Part shown: in pieces, positions 23,820 to 33,110 of the stretch
Layout of the letters: every line of letters starts with the position of its first letter
Position numbering within the stretch: the stretch's first letter is position 1
Origin: Pseudomonas benzenivorans
GTDB taxonomy: Bacteria; Pseudomonadota; Gammaproteobacteria; Pseudomonadales; Pseudomonadaceae
Length of the DNA: 64,000 nt
Direction: 5' to 3'
Assembly: GCF_033547155.1 (NCBI RefSeq)
Contig: NZ_CP137892.1
Coordinates: forward strand, 3,906,001-3,970,000
The notes under the pieces: model-generated
Told to the model about the DNA's origin: nothing
The model's database searches: none
The model's input: the letters and a program-made list of their open reading frames with translations, nothing else
Program-made: the position numbers and the translations under genes

Positions 23820-25781
23820 ATGGCCGGCCTGATCCCGCAGTCTTTCATCGATGACCTGCTCAACCGCACCGACATCGTCGAGGTGGTCGGCGCACGCATT
23901 CAGCTGAAAAAAGCCGGCAAGAACTACACCGCCTGCTGCCCCTTCCACAAGGAAAAGACCCCCTCCTTCAGCGTCAGTCCGGACAAGCAGTTCTACTACT
24001 GCTTCGGCTGCGGCGCCGGCGGCAACGCCCTCGGCTTCGTCATGGACCACGACCAGCTGGAGTTCCCCCAGGCCGTCGAGGACCTGGCCAAGCGCGCCGG
24101 CATGGAGGTCCCCCGCGAAGAAGGTGGACGCAGCGGCAAGCCCAGACAGCCCACCGACTCGCCGCTCTACCCGCTACTGGCAGCGGCCGCCGAGTTCTAC
24201 CGCCAGGCCCTGAAAAGCCACCCGCAGCGCCGCGCCGCGGTGGACTACCTCAAAGGCCGCGGCCTGTCCGGCGAGATCGCCCGTGACTTCGGCCTGGGCT
24301 TCGCCCCACCGGGCTGGGACAACCTGCTCAAGCACCTGGCCGGCGACAACCTGCAGCAGAAGGCCATGATCGACGCCGGCCTGCTGGTGGAGAACGCCGA
24401 GAGCGGTAAACGCTACGACCGCTTCCGCGACCGGGTCATCTTCCCGATCCGCGACAGCCGCGGCCGGGTGATCGCCTTCGGCGGCAGGGTGCTGGGCGAC
24501 GACAAACCCAAGTACCTGAACTCGCCGGAAACCCCGGTTTTCCACAAGGGCCAGGAGCTCTACGGCCTGTACGAGGCACGCAAGAGCAATCGCGACCTCG
24601 ACGAGATCATGGTGGTCGAAGGCTATATGGACGTCATCGCCCTCGCCCAGCAAGGCCTGCGCAATGCCGTCGCCACCCTCGGCACCGCCACCAGCGAAGA
24701 GCACCTCAAACGCCTGTTCCGCCTGGTACCCAGCGTGCTGTTCTGCTTCGACGGCGACCAGGCTGGACGCAATGCCGCCTGGCGCGCCCTGGAAGCCTGC
24801 CTGCCCAATCTGCAGGACGGCCGCCGCGCGCGCTTCCTCTTCCTCCCCGAAGGCGAGGACCCGGACACCTTGGTGCGCAGCGAAGGCACCGACGCCTTCC
24901 GCGCACGCATCGCCCAGCAGGCCCAACCCCTGGCCGACTACTTCTTCCAGCAACTCGGCGAAGAGGCCGACCCGCGCTCCCTGGAAGGCAAGGCTCACCT
25001 GGCGACCCTGGCCGCCCCACTGATCGACAAGATTCCCGGCAACAACCTGCGCACCCTGATGCGCCAGCGCCTCGCCGAACTCACCGGCCTCAGCGGCCTC
25101 AGCGGCGAAGCCCCGAGCCCGACACCTGCGACCGCCCCGAACCCAGGTCCCAGCGACTACCCGGACTATTCGGACCTTCCCGACAGCGCCTACCACGACG
25201 CCTCCCCCGGCTACGAGGAGTACGCCCACCCGGCACCGAGCCTCGAGCGCAGCCACAAGGGCAAGGGGGAATGGAAGAGAGACGGCAAGAAATGGCACAA
25301 GCAGGGCCGCGGCGGCGACCAGCCCCGCGCACCGCGCACCGCCGTCAGCGTCGAATCGCCGCACCTGAGCGCCCTGCGCACCCTGCTGCACCACCCGGAG
25401 CTGGCCCAGAAGGTCGAGGACGTCAGCCACTTCGCCGGCGAGGACGACACCTATGCACAGCTACTGGTGGCCTTGCTCGGCGCCCTGCAGAAGAGCCCGA
25501 AACTGCGCTCACTGCAACTGATCGCACGCTGGCACGGCACCGAACAGGGCCGTCTACTTCGGGCTCTGGCAGAGAAGGAATGGCTGATCTCGGCAGACAA
25601 CCTTGAACAACAGTTTTTCGACACTATAACTACCTTAGTAGCCCGCCAGCGCGAGCGCAGCTTGGAACATTTGCTGCGCAAAGCCCGTCAAAGTGAATTG
25701 AGCGCAGAGGAAAAAGACCAGCTGCGCAACCTGCTGAGCCGCAACGCACCACCGGTAGCCCCGAGCCCAACTGGCGCTTGA
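23820..25781 (+). CDS. dnaG: DNA primase
   Basis: Synthesises RNA primers at the replication fork. The 653-residue product has the N-terminal CHC2 zinc finger (CCPFHKEKTPSF and YYCFGCG, residues about 39-64), the RNA-polymerase core with a Toprim domain (IMVVEGYMDVIAL near residue 262), and a C-terminal DnaB-interacting domain. Between core and C-terminal domain is a linker of about 90 residues rich in Pro, Gly and Lys (near residues 425-510). It sits between rpsU and rpoD, as usual. Confidence 0.98.
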   Translation: MAGLIPQSFIDDLLNRTDIVEVVGARIQLKKAGKNYTACCPFHKEKTPSFSVSPDKQFYYCFGCGAGGNALGFVMDHDQLEFPQAVEDLAKRAGMEVPREEGGRSGKPRQPTDSPLYPLLAAAAEFYRQALKSHPQRRAAVDYLKGRGLSGEIARDFGLGFAPPGWDNLLKHLAGDNLQQKAMIDAGLLVENAESGKRYDRFRDRVIFPIRDSRGRVIAFGGRVLGDDKPKYLNSPETPVFHKGQELYGLYEARKSNRDLDEIMVVEGYMDVIALAQQGLRNAVATLGTATSEEHLKRLFRLVPSVLFCFDGDQAGRNAAWRALEACLPNLQDGRRARFLFLPEGEDPDTLVRSEGTDAFRARIAQQAQPLADYFFQQLGEEADPRSLEGKAHLATLAAPLIDKIPGNNLRTLMRQRLAELTGLSGLSGEAPSPTPATAPNPGPSDYPDYSDLPDSAYHDASPGYEEYAHPAPSLERSHKGKGEWKRDGKKWHKQGRGGDQPRAPRTAVSVESPHLSALRTLLHHPELAQKVEDVSHFAGEDDTYAQLLVALLGALQKSPKLRSLQLIARWHGTEQGRLLRALAEKEWLISADNLEQQFFDTITTLVARQRERSLEHLLRKARQSELSAEEKDQLRNLLSRNAPPVAPSPTGA

Positions 25782-25848
25782 GGCGCTTACTCGGGTATAA
25801 TCCTCGGCTTGTTTTCAGCCCGCCAAGACCTTCAGTGGATAGGGTGTT

Positions 25849-27699
<1,851 letters not shown>

Positions 27700-27705
27700 C
27701 AACAG

Positions 27706-27733
27706 AACCCCCGGCCCACGCCGGGGGTTTTGC
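27706..27733 (+). terminator. Intrinsic terminator after rpoD
   Basis: An AACCCCCGGC / GCCGGGGG stem with loop CCAC, followed by TTTTGCTTT, seven bases after the rpoD stop. Confidence 0.85.
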
Positions 27734-27862
27734 TTTGCGCCGCACGCCGCCAGCAGGTCAACCCGCCCCTCCCGCAAGCAAACAGCCCCCGGCAATTTCT
27801 CTAGCGGCGTCATTCAGTTGGCGCTGCCGTATAGGCCCCGGTATAATCCGCCGGCCTTCTGG

Positions 27863-27939
27863 GGGCCTATAGCTCAGTTGGTTAGAGCAGAGGACTCATA
27901 ATCCTTTGGTCCACGGTTCGAGTCCGTGTGGGCCCACCA
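27863..27939 (+). tRNA. tRNA with CAU anticodon, probably tRNA-Ile2
   Basis: A complete 77-base cloverleaf with encoded CCA. The acceptor stem is GGGCCTA paired to TGGGCCC, the D loop contains AGTTGGTTAGA, the anticodon loop is CTCATAA, and the T loop is GGTTCGAGTCC. The CAU anticodon fits either elongator Met or Ile2 (lysidine-modified). The anticodon-stem and variable-loop pattern ending TTTGGTC is closer to E. coli ileX than to metT, so I favour Ile2. The intact 3' end with CCA is the junction between core genome and accessory DNA. Confidence 0.9.
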
Positions 27940-28107
27940 TATGAAACAACGACTTAGGTCAGCCACTGTGCTGGCCTTTTGTCGTTTTGGGGCCGAATAA
28001 AAAATTTGCGTACCGTTTTGCGTACCGTTTCATTTTTGCTGATTTGGAGTTCGACAAAAGCGCCCCCTTCGCCATGCCACATAAATGTGAGCCTTTGAGC
28101 CCTATAG
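27940..28107. other. Island left junction with tandem 11-bp repeats
   Basis: This is the first accessory DNA after the tRNA. An imperfect hairpin around 27949-27986 (AACGAC ... GTCGTT, inner CAGC/GCTG) resembles a terminator. At 28008-28018 and 28020-28030 the 11-mer GCGTACCGTTT occurs twice in direct orientation, 12 bases apart. Short tandem repeats of this kind next to a tRNA attachment site commonly are arm-type integrase sites, but no integrase gene lies directly beside them. No repeat of the tRNA 3' end was found elsewhere in the window. Confidence 0.5.
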
Positions 28108-28575
28108 CTACTCCTGAGCGACAGGTTTAAGCCAGTAACGCTCAACGGTCCTCACCGTCACGCTTAGCTGCCGGGCGATTTCCGCTTTGGATAGGCCCTC
28201 CGCCTGCAAACGACGAGTCTCATTGCACGTCGCATCAGCTTTCAGACCACGAATTCCTCTAGCGGCATCTTCTGGTGAGACAGGCTCGAAGCGCCCCGCC
28301 TCCAAAAGCGCCCGAATCTGCTTGTTGTTCACAGCAAGACGCCCTTCCACCTCTTCACCAACTGAGCGCGCTTCAACCACCAAAAGCAACTGGCTTGGTG
28401 AAACACCAAGCACTTCACACAGAGCTACAAGTGTGTCGATTCTCACCGCAGCTAGGCCCTTCTCAATCTGACGAAGGTGGGTAGCGTTGATAACTTCACC
28501 ACAGGCATCGTGCGTGAGACCTGCCCGCAGCCTTATGTCCCGAACCACCTCACCCAAAACCTTTTCGTAGCTCAT
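28108..28575 (-). CDS. XRE-family regulator with second C-terminal HTH
   Basis: A 155-residue DNA-binding protein. The N-terminal half is a Cro/C1-type helix-turn-helix (VVRDIRLRAGLTHDACGEV; THLRQIEKGLAAVRIDTL), and the C-terminal end (GLSKAEIARQLSVTVRTVER) is a second helix-turn-helix of the resolvase/homeodomain-like kind. It is divergent from the gene at 28718 across 140 bases, which contain the short inverted repeat TACCA-N6-TGGTA at 28654-28669, a possible operator. It probably regulates early island genes; the target is inferred. Confidence 0.75.
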   Translation of the reverse strand: MSYEKVLGEVVRDIRLRAGLTHDACGEVINATHLRQIEKGLAAVRIDTLVALCEVLGVSPSQLLLVVEARSVGEEVEGRLAVNNKQIRALLEAGRFEPVSPEDAARGIRGLKADATCNETRRLQAEGLSKAEIARQLSVTVRTVERYWLKPVAQE

Positions 28576-28717
28576 CTATCGCGCTCGGAAAAGGGATTAT
28601 CAAGCCACCTTTGACGCGACACATCCTGATGGCATAGCATTACCTTGTTTCGCTACCACCAACCTGGTATCACTGTCAATAAAGGCCAATCAAATTTTCA
28701 ATTCACTGGAGATGGAA

Positions 28718-29215
28718 ATGAAAACCACACAAGCCCCACAGGCCGCTAAAGGCCTGCAGTTCCAACTGGACAAGCAAACGCTGCAAGTGCAGATAGAGCT
28801 GAGCTCCCTGCTCCGTTCGCTCGGGGCACCAACCACTCTGGTTACGGATGCCATTTCCATTTGGGAGAACAATCTACAGGTCGAGGTCGAGGTCGAGCCC
28901 AATCCTGAATCCGAACTGCCCTTGTGTTACTTACCGGTATCGCAGATACCGCAGTTCATTGATCAGATCCTTGACCAGCTGAGCTCAGAAAGCAGGGCAA
29001 CCGCTCTGCGCTTCAGTGAGGCCTTTAGCACAGCGGAAGCACAAGTCAACGAGGTCGAAATTCTGAAGCGCAGTAACAATCCAAAAGTCTTAGGCGCCGT
29101 GCTGCAATGGATGAAGAACGATCCCGCTAGCTATGCGCTACATGAGCTTATGGCCTTGCAACAAAAGCGCACGGTGATGACAGCCCCGACTCAAGCCGCT
29201 CAGGGGGCACTGTAA
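28718..29215 (+). CDS. Hypothetical protein
   Basis: A 165-residue protein I do not recognise. I prefer the ATG at 28718 (MKTTQAPQAAKGLQ), which has GGAG six bases upstream, over the ATG at 28712, which is too close to it. The protein has no signal peptide or membrane segment, is acidic, and contains a short VEVEVEP repeat (about residues 51-57). It is the first of four small same-strand genes with gaps of 3 to 36 bases, so probably an operon opposite the XRE gene. Confidence 0.65.
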   Translation: MKTTQAPQAAKGLQFQLDKQTLQVQIELSSLLRSLGAPTTLVTDAISIWENNLQVEVEVEPNPESELPLCYLPVSQIPQFIDQILDQLSSESRATALRFSEAFSTAEAQVNEVEILKRSNNPKVLGAVLQWMKNDPASYALHELMALQQKRTVMTAPTQAAQGAL

Positions 29216-29219
29216 TTCA

Positions 29220-29945
29220 ATGCGTACGTCCAAAATCTCCGTGCATGGCATGACCGTCTACTACCTGATCGACAGTGCCGGTGAGCGCTACTGGCCTATG
29301 CGTCCACTGTGCGAAGCCATTGAACTGAACTGGCACTCGCAAGCCGCAAAACTCCACGCCCCTCGATACACACCCCGCGAGCACGATGTGCGCCTGTCAG
29401 GGCAACCTCCGATGAAGCGCGCACTATGTCTGCCACAGGCAGAGTTCGAGTTCTGGCTCAAAGGGCTTAGCTCGCGCAAAGTGAATCCTGCTGCACGATT
29501 GCGCGTAGATCAGCTACGCACACATTTCTTCGGAGATGCTTCAGCCCAGAAGGAATACCCACTTGGGCAGACAGCTGCTGCACCTAAGGTTCTGAACCGC
29601 ATTCTGAACTGGCGTCTTCGGCAGACTGAGCCCTCTGACCGCTCGGAATTAGCCAAGAAGATCACTGGCCAGTTTCGCGAAAAGAATGGCTTTGAAATTG
29701 CCGAAGCGCAGGAGCACCATCTGCGCGGGGCAGTCGCCTCGCTCAGCACTATCATTTATCAGCATGATCGCTCGAAGACGCCGAGCCAGATGCCCGTATC
29801 GCAGCGCGTCGATGCGATCATCAAATCCATTGTTGACGCACGTCCCCAGCGACTACATCTGCTCGACTCAGACTTCGCGGCTCTGCTATGCAGCATTGAG
29901 CTTGAAGGGCAACACCTCGGCGGCGCTCAGCACGAACAACCTTAG
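29220..29945 (+). CDS. Phage antirepressor-like protein (P22_AR_N-type N terminus)
   Basis: A 241-residue protein whose N-terminal 100 residues follow the P22 antirepressor N-terminal pattern: YWPMRPLCEAIELNWHSQ, then RALCLPQAEFEFWLKGLSS and KVNPAARLRVDQLRTHFFGD. The C-terminal half is helical and not recognised. Antirepressors inactivate prophage or island repressors by direct contact, so a partnership with the nearby XRE protein is plausible but inferred. It starts 4 bases after the previous stop. Confidence 0.7.
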   Translation: MRTSKISVHGMTVYYLIDSAGERYWPMRPLCEAIELNWHSQAAKLHAPRYTPREHDVRLSGQPPMKRALCLPQAEFEFWLKGLSSRKVNPAARLRVDQLRTHFFGDASAQKEYPLGQTAAAPKVLNRILNWRLRQTEPSDRSELAKKITGQFREKNGFEIAEAQEHHLRGAVASLSTIIYQHDRSKTPSQMPVSQRVDAIIKSIVDARPQRLHLLDSDFAALLCSIELEGQHLGGAQHEQP

Positions 29946-29948
29946 CCT

Positions 29949-30344
29949 ATGACCACACTCACGGAAATGACTGACTTGCTGTATTCAGCAGGCGAGCCAA
30001 TGAGTGGCAGTGGCATGAGCGACGATGAAGCCCTGGCCTACGCCAGACAATGTTTCCCAGACGGGAATTACTGCCTAGTGCGGAATTGGCGCTTGCTCGA
30101 TCTAGTGGTTACGGAAAGCCAACGCCTACTGCTGGCGAAAACCCGAAGGCAGCCTGCTTTGATCTATGCGCACACGGTCATCTATGACAGCGAGAGAAGG
30201 TGGGACGTTGGTGACTTCGTACGAACGTCGCTCTTGCACCAGCATGAGGGTTTCCATTTCAGAACGCTCAACAGCGTCTATCTGCTTCTAGGCCCAGGTA
30301 CTCGTATCCGAGCCAGCGCGGACGCCGTTGCGAGCGTTTTCTGA
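29949..30344 (+). CDS. Hypothetical protein, possibly DUF6957-like
   Basis: A 131-residue soluble protein. The pattern EALAYARQCFPDGNYCLVRNWRLLDL and ALIYAHTVIYDSERRWDVGDFVRTS resembles a family of small proteins common in Pseudomonas accessory DNA that I recall as DUF6957; this is from memory and not checked. The ATG lies 3 bases after the previous stop. It shares a layout with the next gene: both contain DVGDFVRTS- or FADGDFIHTS-like and VYLLLG/VILSFN-like segments, so the two may be distant paralogues. Confidence 0.6.
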   Translation: MTTLTEMTDLLYSAGEPMSGSGMSDDEALAYARQCFPDGNYCLVRNWRLLDLVVTESQRLLLAKTRRQPALIYAHTVIYDSERRWDVGDFVRTSLLHQHEGFHFRTLNSVYLLLGPGTRIRASADAVASVF

Positions 30345-30380
30345 TCAAGCCAAAGCAATTACTTATCTGTCGACATAGCT

Positions 30381-30725
30381 ATGTATACACACCCGATCTT
30401 GCAGAAGCTGCTTGAGCAGGTCGACGATCTGCCTTTCAGCAGACCCGTTACGGGATACCTGACCGATGCTTATATACGTGGCTCTAGTGGGTATGGAATC
30501 ACCCACAGGCATGTCAGAGCAGATCGATTTGCCGACGGTGATTTCATTCATACGTCGGCAATCATCGACATTCAAAGGGAGGGGCCGTTCTGGGTGCTGC
30601 ACACTCTGAGCGGCAGCTTCTACGTGATTCTCAGCTTCAATATCTTGAGAGGAGCCCAATCGCTGGATGACTACCTGCAACGGCTGCTAACCGCTACCCA
30701 CCCTGAGCCATGGCAGCTGCATTAG
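30381..30725 (+). CDS. Hypothetical protein
   Basis: A 114-residue protein of unknown function beginning MYTHPILQKLLEQVDDLPFS. The segment RADRFADGDFIHTSAIIDIQREGPFWVLHTLSGSF parallels a block in the preceding gene (VGDFVRTSLLHQHEGFHFRTLNSVY), which suggests a shared small beta-rich fold. No membrane segment. It ends just before the palindrome array, so the array lies in its 3' flank. Confidence 0.55.
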   Translation: MYTHPILQKLLEQVDDLPFSRPVTGYLTDAYIRGSSGYGITHRHVRADRFADGDFIHTSAIIDIQREGPFWVLHTLSGSFYVILSFNILRGAQSLDDYLQRLLTATHPEPWQLH

Positions 30726-30747
30726 GAAGACAATGTGGCTGCCGATC

Positions 30748-30961
30748 CGCGACACGTTCTTCGTGTCGCATGGCTTGGCTACGACACACCGGGAGTATCG
30801 CAGGACATCAATGCGACACTCATGGACTATCGCACGCTCACGCTGCGACACACTGACCATGCCACATGCAGTTACTGCGACACTCTAGGCGTGTCGCACT
30901 CGGCTTTGCGATACACCCGGTATGTCGCACAGGCGGATTGCGACACCAGTATCGTGCCGTT
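30748..30961. repeat. Array of seven palindromic sites with 32-bp period
   Basis: Seven units of TGCGACAC-N7-GTGTCGCA begin at 30748, 30780, 30812, 30844, 30876, 30907 and 30939, so the spacing is 32 bases (once 31). The left half-site keeps the pattern NNCGAYAC in all seven; the right half-site is exact in units 1 and 5, close in 2, 3 and 6, and decayed in 4 and 7. The 7-base centres and the 8-9-base gaps between units vary freely, unlike a CRISPR or a simple tandem repeat. Related half-sites (TGCGGCAC 30983, TACGGCAC 31026, GTGTCGCG 31303) follow. Three helical turns per unit would place bound dimers on one face of the DNA. Likely a multi-site protein-binding region next to the recombinase gene. 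Confidence 0.8.
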
Positions 30962-31016
30962 AGCGGCATTCTCAATGCCCAATGCGGCACCGAAAACAGC
31001 CCAAATTGACACCTGA

Positions 31017-31480
31017 GACGCCATTTACGGCACTAAAAGTGCCCGTACTGGCACTGTTTTTCCAGGTTATACTTCATTATAAGTCATTGAAAATAAACAT
31101 TTTAATAATTTTTTTCATAACCAAATCGCCACTGAGTGGCCAGTGTTTTTGAATGCAACCATTTCGGCACGCCGGCCATGGCACCGCTCCGCGCCTCCCT
31201 GCTCGTTCCTTCAGTGCCATAGGCACTGGCTGCTGTTCGATTTTGATGACAAAAGGCTTGCGCGCGCTTTTGCTCACGGCGCACGCTGAATACAGATGAA
31301 GCGTGTCGCGTGAGTGAGAGCGCGCAACCCTTACTCGCGCCGCGAGTAAGGGGGCGTTGGAGTGGTTCAGACGGAACGAGAAAACACGTAGCGAAGGCGA
31401 AGGGGTTTCAGAGGAGTCTGAGCCGCACCAACGCCATTTCGCGAAGCGGCTTAGCTTTGTCATCAAAACAACAAGAAGAG
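31017..31480. repeat. Recombinase upstream region with several palindromes
   Basis: About 460 bases without a supported gene. It contains TACGGCAC-taaaa-GTGCCCGTA (31026-31047), the perfect palindrome CAGTGCC-ATA-GGCACTG (31212-31228), and a perfect inverted repeat with 12-base arms (CCCTTACTCGCG and CGCGAGTAAGGG) separated by one base at 31328-31352. An AT-rich segment at 31070-31120 (including TTATACTTCATTATAAG) could hold a promoter. An in-frame GTG at 31310 would extend the recombinase upstream through the 25-base palindrome, but the ATG at 31481 is better placed. Confidence 0.6.
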
Positions 31481-32443
31481 ATGACGACGATGCAGCCCGA
31501 CACCTTGAAGAAATACCAGACCAGAGCTCGAAACTTTTACCACGATCACTGCGGGTCAGATGCCCCAGATTCGGCGCAGATCTGCGCGGCTTTGCTTACC
31601 AGAGCCCCCCAATATCGGCCTAATGCGTTCAGCACACTCAAGAATGCCCTGATGAACGATCAGCTTGCTCGGGGAAACATCGAGGCGGCAAAAACCATCA
31701 AAAATCTGGTCAACCCGGTCACTGCACAGGGCAGTCAGATCGCAAAAAAGCCCAAGCTGAAACAGATTCGTAAAGTGCCCTTGGAGGACTTCAAGGCGCT
31801 CTACAAGCACCTGCATGTAGGCGGCTTTCTTGATGAAGCCGCCTCACTGGTGCTGGCATACTGGCTGGGCGTACGCCCCTGCGAGATGCGCACTATCACT
31901 GTCACCGACAACCTAGTGCACATCATTGGCGGCAAGAAATCTGCTGAGCTGCATCGCGGAGCTGACCGTACCTTAATCATCGGAAAACCCAACATTCTGA
32001 AACTGGTGGAGTGGGCCGCGCATCGGATGTCAGAGTGCCCACGCACCAGTACGGCAATCAGGGACTGCCTCCGCAAGGAATGCCGAAAACTCTGGCCCAG
32101 GCGGAAAAAACATCCGACGCTGAAAAGCTTTCGACACCAAATGGGCTCAATTCTGAAAGCGTCCGGAGAAAGCCCGGAAAGCATGGCTTACATCATGGGG
32201 CACCAATCCACAGAGTCGATCAGTGTGTACGGCGATGGTCGGCTAGGAGCAGGCATGAAATCACATGTCAGCCTTGCAGAGGGTGCCGTCCTGGGTAGCA
32301 TTCGTCAGCCACAAAAGCCACAGCGATATGGCCAAAAGCGCATTCTGGATGAGATCGTGTTTCCAGCCGCAACCAGGGGTCATTGGTATATAGAGATGAG
32401 GCGCCGGCAAGAAGCCAAGAATGTACTCACTCCGAAATCATAG
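31481..32443 (+). CDS. Tyrosine recombinase / integrase
   Basis: A 320-residue site-specific recombinase. The start ATG at 31481 follows AAGAAGAG and gives MTTMQPDTLKKYQTRARNFY, an N-terminal SAM-like DNA-binding domain of the kind seen in core-binding regions. The catalytic domain shows Arg132 (GVRPCEMRT), Arg218 in KSFRHQ (the usual first His of the HxxR box is a Lys here), His241 in YIMGHQS and the nucleophile Tyr250 in ISVYGDG. It lies 3.5 kb from the tRNA, not beside it, and differs from P4-type tRNA integrases. A decayed copy of its last third lies 570 bases downstream. Confidence 0.88.
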   Translation: MTTMQPDTLKKYQTRARNFYHDHCGSDAPDSAQICAALLTRAPQYRPNAFSTLKNALMNDQLARGNIEAAKTIKNLVNPVTAQGSQIAKKPKLKQIRKVPLEDFKALYKHLHVGGFLDEAASLVLAYWLGVRPCEMRTITVTDNLVHIIGGKKSAELHRGADRTLIIGKPNILKLVEWAAHRMSECPRTSTAIRDCLRKECRKLWPRRKKHPTLKSFRHQMGSILKASGESPESMAYIMGHQSTESISVYGDGRLGAGMKSHVSLAEGAVLGSIRQPQKPQRYGQKRILDEIVFPAATRGHWYIEMRRRQEAKNVLTPKS

Positions 32444-32794
32444 CCCAATAATGCTATCGAAACGGGGATTGCCCCAGCTGGCAACGAGTCGCCAGTCGTA
32501 ACTGACTGGTGTCGGCAAGAGGTGCCATGCGGTGGGAGCACCGTGTACAAGCAAAAACCGCTTACCCCGGCCCCCTCAAGCCGTAGTAGCAGTTTGAATG
32601 AGCGGGCTCCACAATCACGCCAGTTCTAAAGAAGTTTTATATGTTCCAAGTTATGGATGAAAAAATATGCCAGAGATAGGGGCAGCACCGGAACAAGGGC
32701 AGATTGGCAGACTACGCCACAAAATTTGGGCAGTAACTGCCGTAAATAAAACAAAAGCACACGCAAAGCAGGTCATACATAGGGTCTCTCGGTA

Positions 32795-32955
32795 CTGTAT
32801 GTACGGCGATGGTCGATCTGGTGCAGATCAGCAAAGATACATTAGCCCAGCAGAAGGCATCGATCTGTAGAAGGTGCGATTCAAAAGCCCACCGCGATAC
32901 GGCATTGGGAAAGTGGTGGGTCGGATTGAGTTTCCAGCCTCTACTCGTGGCTGGC
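32795..32955 (+). pseudogene. Decayed copy of the integrase 3' region
   Basis: The bases 32800-32955 align with 32226-32387 of the intact recombinase: both begin TGTACGGCGATGGTCG and share further blocks such as CAAAAGCC, GCGATA, TTTCCAGCC and TCGTGG/AGGGGT near the end. The shared segment covers the region from the active-site tyrosine onward. Frame is lost through small indels and a stop. The rest of the 32444-33110 gap has nothing I can recognise. Confidence 0.7.
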
Positions 32956-33110
32956 TCCCCGGAGCACCGCCAGCACCTAACTCAAGAGATACTTAACAGG
33001 GTTAAGTGCAAAAGCCGGCCAATAGCGGACTCGCGAAAAAGTAGATGGCGGCGATTTTCAGCCACAAGAAGCCAAGCTTTCCCTCATAAGAATTCGAGTA
33101 CCTGAATAAC

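Noticed and set aside
30748..30961. CRISPR array
   Set aside because: The repeated parts are 8-base half-sites with variable centres, there are no 28-37-base identical repeats, and no cas genes are nearby.
30735..31016. A 93-residue open frame through the palindrome array
   Set aside because: Its sequence follows the repeated half-sites, there is no ribosome-binding site, and the composition is not protein-like. The array explains the open frame.
31310..31480. 57-codon N-terminal extension of the recombinase from GTG 31310
   Set aside because: The extension reads through a 25-base palindrome, is basic and unconserved-looking, and the ATG at 31481 has a better ribosome-binding site.
32667..33105. 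Two short open frames downstream of the integrase
   Set aside because: They cross the decayed integrase copy; the apparent codons come from the broken gene.
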